From Nansenia antarctica (lineage: Eukaryota > Chordata > Actinopteri > Argentiniformes > Microstomatidae): a DNA stretch of 64,000 bases. Below the pieces are notes generated by a model. The model was not told where the DNA came from and did no database searches. It saw only the letters and a program-made list of their open reading frames with translations. The position numbers and the translations under genes are program-made. Location: positions 22,889,898 through 22,953,897 of the forward strand of contig OZ022342.1 of assembly GCA_963989245.1 (NCBI GenBank), read 5' to 3'. Of the stretch, positions 57,015 through 64,000 are shown one piece after another (position 1 is the first letter of the stretch; every line of letters starts with the position of its first letter).

Positions 57015-57760
57015 AACCACAGTCGGACGTCTCGACGCTAGCTACGCAAATTCAATGACGGTGGTTCCTTTTTCTCTCCAGCTCGGGCCTCGGGGAGAAG
57101 TACCGATAGTCACCACCATGTGCGAGCCAGGGCGCTGTTCAAATCATACGTTCAATGATCAAATAAAGTACACAAAAGAACGGGAATCTCTTTCGAGTGG
57201 CTGATGAACCAAGACCTTTGCATTGTGAAAGTTTTGCAAGTAATCAGCATGCCATCATCACAATGAATAAAGTTAGTAGTTGTGCAAGGCCACTGGGATT
57301 CAACAACCGTCTGGCAACAACTGTTTGCATATCTGAGAAGATTGTCATTCCAGCAACATTGAATTAGCATTTTAATTAAATGCATCAAACTAATTTTCTC
57401 AGCACTTGGGACACAAAGTACTTCAAGAAGATAGAAGATCATTAGGATATTGAAATAACAGCATACATGATATATCAGTGTTAAGATAATATTTTTTATT
57501 TTAATTCCATACAAAATATGAATATGGCCATTTCAAAGACAGTAACAGTTCAATGACTATGGCAACAGTAACTCATTCTTTAAATCCTAATTAAATGGCA
57601 TCTGTTCGCTTCATGCAGCTGTGGCACAAACATCTATTTTTCGTTGTTAGACATGGGAAAGACTAACATTCAGTGCTGGCATTATTGTATGTGAATGCAT
57701 CATAGGTAACACAGTTATATTATTGTATGTGAATGCATCATAGGTAATACAGTTATAGAC
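57015..57760. other. Unique sequence beyond the duplication
   Basis: Single-copy sequence with no recognised coding exon. Minus-strand TTTATT at 57495-57500 (AATAAA) could end the capns1 transcript. A 36-bp direct duplication (TATTGTATGTGAATGCATCATAGGTAA...) lies at about 57684-57758. Confidence 0.45.
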
Positions 57761-57964
57761 CAGTGGTTCTCAACCCTCTCCTCGGGGCGCCCCAGCCGCA
57801 CCACATTTTTGATCTGTTCCACCACCAGCTCACCTGATTCAACTAATCAAGTACAAACCATAATTGCTTTGTACTTGATTAGTTGAATCAGGTGAGCTGG
57901 TGGTGGAACAGATCAAATATGTGGTGCGGCTGGGGCACCCCAAGGAGAAGGTTGAGAACCACTG
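57761..57964. mobile_element. Palindromic hAT-type MITE
   Basis: A 204-bp element whose two halves are almost perfect inverted copies. Its ends are CAGTGGTTCTCAACC and GGTTGAGAACCACTG. An 8-bp target duplication TTATAGAC flanks it (57753-57760 and 57965-57972). It has no coding capacity and would fold into one long hairpin. It lies in the probable capns1 3' UTR or just downstream of that gene. Confidence 0.93.
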
Positions 57965-58366
57965 TTATAGACTATAGTTCCTTTTATAATCATTTTGTCA
58001 AATGATTACCATTTGAAAGCCACTGGTAAGGTGTTGTGTCCAAGTAGAAGGCTTCTCAAATTCAAAGTTAAACAGGCAGACAGCTGTCGTTGTGTGCAGG
58101 ACCAGCATTGGCATTAAGTGACCCAGAGGTGTTCAATGTTACCTCAAAGAGGCTCTCTTGTGTGTGCAGGCTTCTGCTACACCGCCTTTGTGTTTCACGG
58201 TTGCAAGCTGAGGGAATAATGTCTTGTAATTGCTTAGATTGAAAATAAGGGAAACCTGCATACGCAGGGATCTGGCTGACTGACATAGGGAGTCCTGGGA
58301 ATGGTCCAAAGCTCAGTGTAGAGTTGACAGACATGTTTTGTAAGCGCATAGAGGCATTTTCCGTGC

Positions 58367-60999
58367 TCAGGAGTACATGGTCAACTGGAGCCACTGCAGA
58401 GAAAAGAGAGTGTTGTTGGTCAATCCTATACAGTGATGGGGTTTTACCACTGACTGTCCCAGCTGTATTATGTCTATCTACTTACATTCTTACTGAAAAC
58501 AGCCTATGAACAAGACCATTGTAAAACAAGACCATTGTAAAACAATCTGTAACTGATGCGGCAAGTTTACCTCTTGAATGTTGACCTTGATGGTCCCGTT
58601 GTCATCCCTGTCTAAGGTTTTGAAGGCACCTGAATCGGAAGAAAAAAAGAAAAGAAATTATAAGAGTGTTGTTGTAGTGAATAAAGGTGATGATGTCCAA
58701 CGTTTCTTCCAGTTGAGACGGAAGACGTTTTAGGCAACCCACTCGTTACAAATAATACTGACAACTGCTAGTTTCTTGGTAAATACTGGGTACATACCTG
58801 CTGAAACAGGGCTGTAAAATAATGGGTGACCTAATTCCCAGACTCTGTTTGCATGTTCGTTAGTCTCATAGCATAATTGCCTATGTCATATTTTGGCCAA
58901 ATTGAGATATCTGCCTAACTCTACTCTCCTAACGCTGCTGATTCACTGTGCATTATTGCCTATGCCATCAGCCTATCAGAATGCTTGTTACATTCCAAAA
59001 TCACTATCTGCCCAAGTCATCTCTTAGACACAGGCATTTTTGACACTACATACAAAGATGGCTCGGCTGACCACAAATGAATCATGACTTTCATGCAATT
59101 ATGCTACGAGGCTAACGATATAATACAGCATCAATGACATCCATTGACATCCATTGAACTCTGAAGCTTACGGCACATAGCATCCAGTCTGACAAGACAG
59201 CCAATGTAGTTGTCAAAGTCCATGTTCCCACACTCATCGCTGTATCTGCGGATGATCATCTGGAACAACTGGTCATTGAGGGGGAAGCCTGTGAAAAAGA
59301 TGAAAAGCTTTAATGTTTCTATTGTATGATTTTTTCCATATGAACACAGTCCAACTCTCACTCAAACACTTATTTGCTTGAACGTATTCACATTCTGATT
59401 GAAATCATATTCAAAACACATTTATAATATCTCTTGGTATGTTTTATTGGTATGTTCTAACATGATATTATGCTCTTACCTGCAGCCCTGAAAGCATCGG
59501 GCAGCTCATCTGCACCAATGACCCCGGAGCCATCAGCATCATAATTCTTATACACACCCTAACAGAAAACATTTAAAGTCAATGGTTTAATGTCATCATC
59601 CTCATGGTCTCAAGACATTTTGTAAAACCAATCAATAAAGTAGGAATTCTAAAATTAGGTTTTCTCTTGGGGCACTGTTGGAAAAGTAACTTGCCTGCCA
59701 TTTCTTGATATTGTTCCAGAGGTGTTTGAACTCATGGAATCCCAGCTTCCCAGTGCTGTCACTCTGCAACATAGTTAAGGATGACCCAAATACTGTACTT
59801 CTGGAGAGCCTCACAACATTGTTCATAACTATTGAAAAGTCCAACAAGGGGGAAGAGATTATATACAGTACAATGATACAAAAGTAATTTTCAGCACACT
59901 GGTACCACACCACAACACACCACTAATACAGTAGATCACGATGGGAAGGATACATCCATGACTGCCACCATACTCCTGCAGGATTCAATGCTGAACCCAT
60001 CTGTCTTCAGGTCCGAATCTAAGGTTCAAAAGCAGTCATTCAATGAGTCACAAAGACAAACAGCTACATACACATAGCCACACATACACATACGTCCACA
60101 CACACTGAGAGAAGCAGGTCTTACGTTTTCCAACGATTCTGTTTAGGATGTTCATCAGCTCAGTGGCGCTCACCTCCATGTCCTAAAGGATACATAAGGT
60201 CAGCTTAATATATAATTCAGTTTAATAATTCTGACCTCAAGGCAGAAAGTAGATATTGGGGGACTGATTATTTGTTTGTGAAAAGGGAGCAAAGGAATGT
60301 GGTAGGGTGGAAGTGGTAGGGACAAACAGTATGAGTATGTACTCACCTCTCCAGCCAATTGCTGGAAGACTTTGCGAAACTGTCTCTCTTCATCACTCTC
60401 ATTCTGCTCTGCATACGCAAGTGGCCTTCGTGGTGGGGGCTGCAGAATAAAGATATCAGGAAATTAGATATTTAGATTGATTACTCTGTCAATGATCAAT
60501 AACATCATATCATTTCTAGTTAATGTCCGGGGCCCAGTATCTGTATCAAATAGATCCAGATTCTTTTTTGCTATCCAGGATCAGATCGAGATGGCTGATT
60601 TCCCCTGTACGACTCAAAATCAGCCATATAGATTTGATTCTGTACGGTAAAAATTCTGATCCAGATTAAACGTTTTTAAATACTAGGCCCAGATGATCAA
60701 TATAGACAGAAAGCTAAAAATATATAACTCAAATGATTTCCTCGTAATTAGAGAGAGAGCTGACACTCACAGGGTCAGAGGGCACAAACTGGGCTGGATC
60801 AATATTGCTGCAGAAAGGGCAAGATAAGAACCGGTTAGACGCTGTAGGCGCATTCCTTCCTCTTAACTATGCATTCACATTAGTACTAACAAGCACTGAC
60901 AAGTGAGAGGTCTCAGATGACCGCTGTTTGCGGTGTCCACACTGGTCCTTACCTCACAACATCGATGATACCACCGATCAGTTTTTTGGCCAAAAACAT
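58367..60999 (-). CDS. capns1: Calpain small (regulatory) subunit 1
   Basis: Ten coding exons join in frame to 216 aa: 60953-60999, 60771-60807, 60347-60439, 60125-60182, 59954-60018, 59695-59763, 59480-59558, 59172-59288, 58571-58629 and 58367-58393. The protein is the calcium-binding partner of cytosolic calpain proteases. It has a short hydrophobic N-terminus (MFLAKKLIGGIIDVV), a Pro-rich link and a penta-EF-hand domain: atypical EF1 around EDMEVSATELMN, EF2 at DSDSTGKLGFHEF, EF3 at DADGSGVIGADEL, EF4 at SDECGNMDFDNY, and EF5 at DRDDNGTIKVNIQE ending WLQLTMYS. The long poly-Gly segment of mammalian CAPNS1 is absent, which accounts for the shorter length. The exon ending at 59695 uses a GC donor (CAG|GCAAGT). 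A noncoding part of exon 2 extends to 61028. Confidence 0.95.
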
Positions 61000-61767
61000 C
61001 TTTGATCGGTGAAATTGGATGTGTTCAACTGTGGACGAAGGGAAATGTATATTAAATACCCCTAGCCTAGACTCTACATTGGCGTTTAAACAAGACCTGG
61101 GCCCCAGATTGTGGTTGAGAAAGAACACCAATTATTTGACCATAATAAGAAAATGGAAAGCTTGTAAAAATGTTGCTCCTGACAATAGTAAGTGTTGACA
61201 TAAATGGTAGACGCCCACGCAAATATTTCATGCAACAACTTGGAAGTTGCATACGCCCTCTGGAGAATGTGTCACTTAACAAGGGAGCTGCCCTGCCCCA
61301 ATGTCAATATACACACTCTTCACTGTATCGTTTATGTTGGTAGTTTTTATCGCAGGTTTGCCAATAATGTAAAGCAATTTACGAAAAGTAGCTGACAGAT
61401 CGCTAATTTGCCAACGTCGGTCGTGCGGAATGTGTTCAGCATAACTAGCGACGGAAGCGATTCTGAGTGACTAGTAGTAGTGTCGTGCTCATCTTGTAAA
61501 ACAACAACATATTCAGACCATGGGGTTGGAATAATATTCATATTTAATCCTAAAGTGTTACGGGCTTTCTTTGCCAAAAGTTGCAAACCAGCTATTTATG
61601 AGCTAACCAGCTAGCCCGTGTCAGGAAGCTGCTGCAAGCTAGCGTAGCTAATTAGCATGTGTGCTTGGAATACAGCTGACGTTACTGCTAAGAAATGTAT
61701 GATAACTTAACTATAGCTGGTTAATTTCATCGATTAAATTATGAATATTCGTGGATTCGTTACTTAC

Positions 61768-61815
61768 CAGACTCGGTGAATTTGCTCTACTGAGGCTGGG
61801 CTGAGCTGAGCTAGA
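61768..61815 (-). other. capns1: Probable capns1 noncoding first exon
   Basis: On the minus strand a short GC-rich stretch ends ACCGAGTCTG|GTAAGTAACG, a strong splice donor. It would splice to the TCCACAG acceptor just before 61028, 29 nt upstream of the ATG. The 5' boundary is not defined; it lies close to the minisatellite that starts at about 61835. Confidence 0.55.
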
Positions 61816-61834
61816 CTGTAAGAAGAAAAATGCA

Positions 61835-62258
61835 AATGTCTAAACACGCCTCCTACTGTCTAAATATCTAAACACGCCCCCTACTGTCTAAATGTCTAAA
61901 CACGCCCCATACTGTCTAAATGTCTAAACACGCCCCCTACTGTCTAAATGTCTAAACACACCCCCTACTGTCTAAATGTCTAAACACCCCCCCTACTGTC
62001 TAAATGTCTAAACACACCCCCTACTGTCAAATGTCTAAACACACCCCCTACTGTCAAATGTCTAAACACACCTCCTACTGTCAAATGTCTAAACACACCT
62101 CCTACTGTCAAATGTCTAAACACACCTCCTACTGTCAAATGTCTAAACACACCTCCTACTGTCAAATGTCTAAACACACCTCCTACTGTCAAATGTCTAA
62201 ACACACCTCCTACTGTCAAATGTCTAAACACACCCCTACACACCCCTACTGTCAAACT
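61835..62258. repeat. 27/28-bp minisatellite upstream of capns1
   Basis: About 15 tandem copies of AAATGTCTAAACACRCCYCC + TACTGTC(T). Copies nearest capns1 are 28 bp with ...CTGTCTAAATG. The distal ones are 27 bp with ...CTGTCAAATG and more homogeneous, indicating recent expansion at that end. The repeated open frame through it (MSKHTPYCQ units) is a by-product of the repeat period. Confidence 0.95.
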
Positions 62259-63218
62259 CACCAGCAGGGTCGTCCTCGAATTGAGAGGTGTGCTCTTGGC
62301 AACAGACCAAAATAACTGTATATTTTACTCATAGTAGGGGTAAACAGACAACCTATATACAAAAGGCTGTGGACGAGAACTACATAACTACATTTTCGTT
62401 TAACTCCATTGAGTTTCTTGAATAAAAATGGCATCATTTCTCACGATTTCTCACTGCTGAGTATTATTTTTTTAAACTTACAATCATGCATATAAAAGGG
62501 GCATTTTGACTTCTGATTTATCTGCTACTTTGAGTCACATTAATTGTTCGCTGCATGAAATTTAAACCCAGATTAGTATTCATGACCTTCTAGTATATGT
62601 AAAGTAGTTTCAATGTAGTGAGCTACTTTTCTTGGGTAGTGTACTCTGTAGTGTAGTGAAATCCCTTTGAGAGGAGCAGCAGTTTAATTTAACAGAGGAA
62701 TACCAACTTGCAGCTTAGTTGACTCCATTTCAGAGTAGTTTGCCACACGGCAGTTTGATGGTGTGAGTGAGGGGGGAAAGCTCTGCAGTATGCAAAGTCA
62801 ATTGAAAACGGCACTTTATTGAGTTTCAGTACATACTCTTGTAGTGTAAGTGATAACTATAAGTGAATACTACTACAGTATCCATATAGCCATCATGGGA
62901 ATTTTGAGATTCCCGAGGTGGGACACTGAGGAAACATTCATTTTAAGACAAAAAAAAGGGCCACATCACATGAAGCCTCATGGATAACACATCCACAGAT
63001 TCAAAAATGAAATACTATTAAGTTATCACACACAAAATTAATTAATTACAAATTGCACTTCACTTCTGGATACATTAGTGTACAATTCATATTTTCAGAG
63101 AAGATGCAGGCAATCAATGATGCCACCATCATCATGAAGTCATTAAGTAATTCTGTATGATGGCATTCACAGGTCTTGTCGTAGCAGAAGCCCATGTATT
63201 CAAATGTCTCTTCCTCTG
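62259..63218 (-). other. Intergenic region and alkbh6 3' UTR
   Basis: No further exon is recognised. A minus-strand AATAAA (TTTATT at 62815-62820) lies about 400 bp downstream of the alkbh6 stop codon and is the likely polyadenylation signal. The remaining ~550 bp up to the minisatellite contains nothing identifiable. Confidence 0.5.
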
Positions 63219-63488
63219 TCATTTCCTCCCAAAGAGCAGGTTGGCCTTCATGACTTTGGGCACATGGCGTATGGTGAGGGACACCCTGGTGCCTCGGGTC
63301 AGTGTGTCCCCTGGCAGGGCCCCAGCGGTGGGCAGGTTGGCCACCCTGTCAGTGAGTGTGTCCTGGGCTGAGTCCTGGATGCCATGGAGGAGGTGCTTGT
63401 ACATGTCGTCCTGCAGGATGAGGAGGCTCCGTGGTCTGACCAGCAGAGACAGGACGTAGCGGCTCTCCTCTGTCTGTGGGACGTCTGT
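63219..63488 (-). CDS. alkbh6: AlkB homologue 6, last exon (partial gene)
   Basis: A 270-nt exon opened by a CCCCCAG acceptor (exon starts at 63488 on the minus strand) and closed by TGA at 63219-63221; it encodes 89 residues. It matches the C-terminal part of ALKBH6, a 2-oxoglutarate/iron-dependent dioxygenase of the AlkB family: RPRSLLILQDDMYKHLLHGI, then RGTRVSLTIRHVPKV, the conserved strand with the 2-oxoglutarate-binding arginines, ending LLFGRK. Earlier exons lie beyond the window or within the repeats to the right. The natural substrate of ALKBH6 is not settled. Confidence 0.93.
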   Translation of the reverse strand, partial: TDVPQTEESRYVLSLLVRPRSLLILQDDMYKHLLHGIQDSAQDTLTDRVANLPTAGALPGDTLTRGTRVSLTIRHVPKVMKANLLFGRK

Positions 63489-63539
63489 CTGGGGGCATAG
63501 TGAGGGAGACATAACATTACATGGCTGTTACATGGCATA

Positions 63540-63776
63540 GGTATGTATGTACGTATTTACAGTATGCATATGTATGTACAGTATGTATACATGTATGCAT
63601 GTACAGTATGTATGTATACATGTATGTATGTACAGTATGTATGTATGTATGTATGTACAATATGTATGTATGTATGTACATATCTATGTATGTATGTACA
63701 GTATGTATGTATTTATGTACGTATGTATGCATGTATGTATGTATGTACAGTATGTATGTATGTATGTATGTAAACA
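63540..63776 (+). repeat. (GTAT)n microsatellite
   Basis: An imperfect GTAT/ACAGTATGTAT tetranucleotide array of about 235 bp in the alkbh6 intron. The open frames through it (MYVCTVCM-type) are repeat artefacts. Confidence 0.95.
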
Positions 63777-63796
63777 GGTCTCTTCAGAATCTTAAG

Positions 63797-64000
63797 GCCA
63801 ATGCACACGGCGTGCGATTTTTGTTGCACGACAACATTCGATTGCAATGCACACGGCGTGCGATGCAATTTTGTTGCACCGCAGAATTCCATTTTCAACT
63901 CACACCTTTGAAGTCTATGAGAAAATCATAAAAAATCTCATCCCAATGCACACGGCGTGCGAGATTTTGTTGCACCACAACATTCCATTCTCAATTGTTA
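63797..64000. repeat. Start of an interspersed repeat with internal reiterations
   Basis: Three copies of AATGCACACGGCGTGCGA followed by a T-rich stretch and TTTTGTTGCAC occur at about 63799, 63847 and 63945. The motif contains the self-complementary core CACACGGCGTGCG-like sequence. It resembles subterminal repeats of a non-autonomous DNA transposon; the window ends before the other terminus, so the family is not assigned. Confidence 0.6.

Noticed and set aside
58068..58394. 108-codon minus-strand frame starting MAPVDHVLLS
   Set aside because: It overlaps the last capns1 exon in another frame. The spliced capns1 frame (WLQLTMYS, stop) is the real one; the rest is 3' UTR.
62004..62315. A protein of MSKHTPYCQ repeats
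   Set aside because: The frame exists only because the minisatellite period (27 bp) is a multiple of three; there is no start context, splice site or relation to known proteins.
63517..63931. Tyr/Cys/Met-rich open frames
   Set aside because: They come from the GTAT microsatellite.

Overview
The window looks like ray-finned fish (teleost) nuclear DNA. Genes are split by GT-AG introns, retrotransposons and DNA transposons are dense (L2, Rex1/CR1-like and jockey-like LINEs, gypsy LTR, hAT), there are tRNA/L2-tailed SINEs, and two genes on the right (capns1, alkbh6) are recognisable vertebrate orthologues. Nothing bacterial is present: no operons, no rRNA, no CRISPR.

Layout. Positions 1-57014 are a tandem segmental duplication with four copies of one gene pair. 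The forward gene encodes an ADAD-like (adenosine deaminase domain) protein. The reverse gene, convergent with it tail to tail, encodes a Myb/SANT-like (NAIF1/MYPOP-type) DNA-binding protein. The duplication junctions lie at 8202/8203, 21896/21897 and 40486/40487, each marked by the left edge of the same truncated LINE. At 57014 the last copy runs into unique sequence. The first copy is cut by the window start, so only its last two ADAD exons are visible.

State of the copies. ADAD copy 2 (14842-18337) is intact on paper (505 aa), but its deaminase fold has lost the catalytic glutamate and two of the three zinc ligands. Copies 3 and 4 share a frameshift in their first coding exon, and copy 4 has lost three core exons to a deletion. 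All four SANT genes keep complete reading frames (326, 323, 305 and 385 aa). They differ from each other mainly by amino-acid-changing substitutions clustered in the DNA-binding domain, which is the most interesting evolutionary signal here.

Mobile DNA. A full-length, intact L2-type LINE with a 44-bp tandem repeat at its 5' end sits only in SANT copy 1. A Rex1-type LINE sits in ADAD intron 3 of copies 3 and 4. Copies 3 and 4 also carry a foldback-like element with about 320-bp inverted repeats, into which a gypsy retrotransposon inserted. Between the gypsy LTR ends lies a gene for a 790-aa protein with FEN1/XPG-like nuclease motifs and a C-terminal Cys-rich CXC tail. It is intact in one copy and has one stop codon in the other. 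Two further hAT insertions are unit-specific and have clean 8-bp target duplications.

Right flank (57015-64000). This part is single copy: capns1 (calpain small subunit, ten coding exons, minus strand), a 27/28-bp minisatellite next to its presumed 5' exon, the last exon of alkbh6 (minus strand), a GTAT microsatellite, and the start of another repeat. capns1 and alkbh6 lie near each other on human chromosome 19q13, so this flank probably keeps ancestral synteny.
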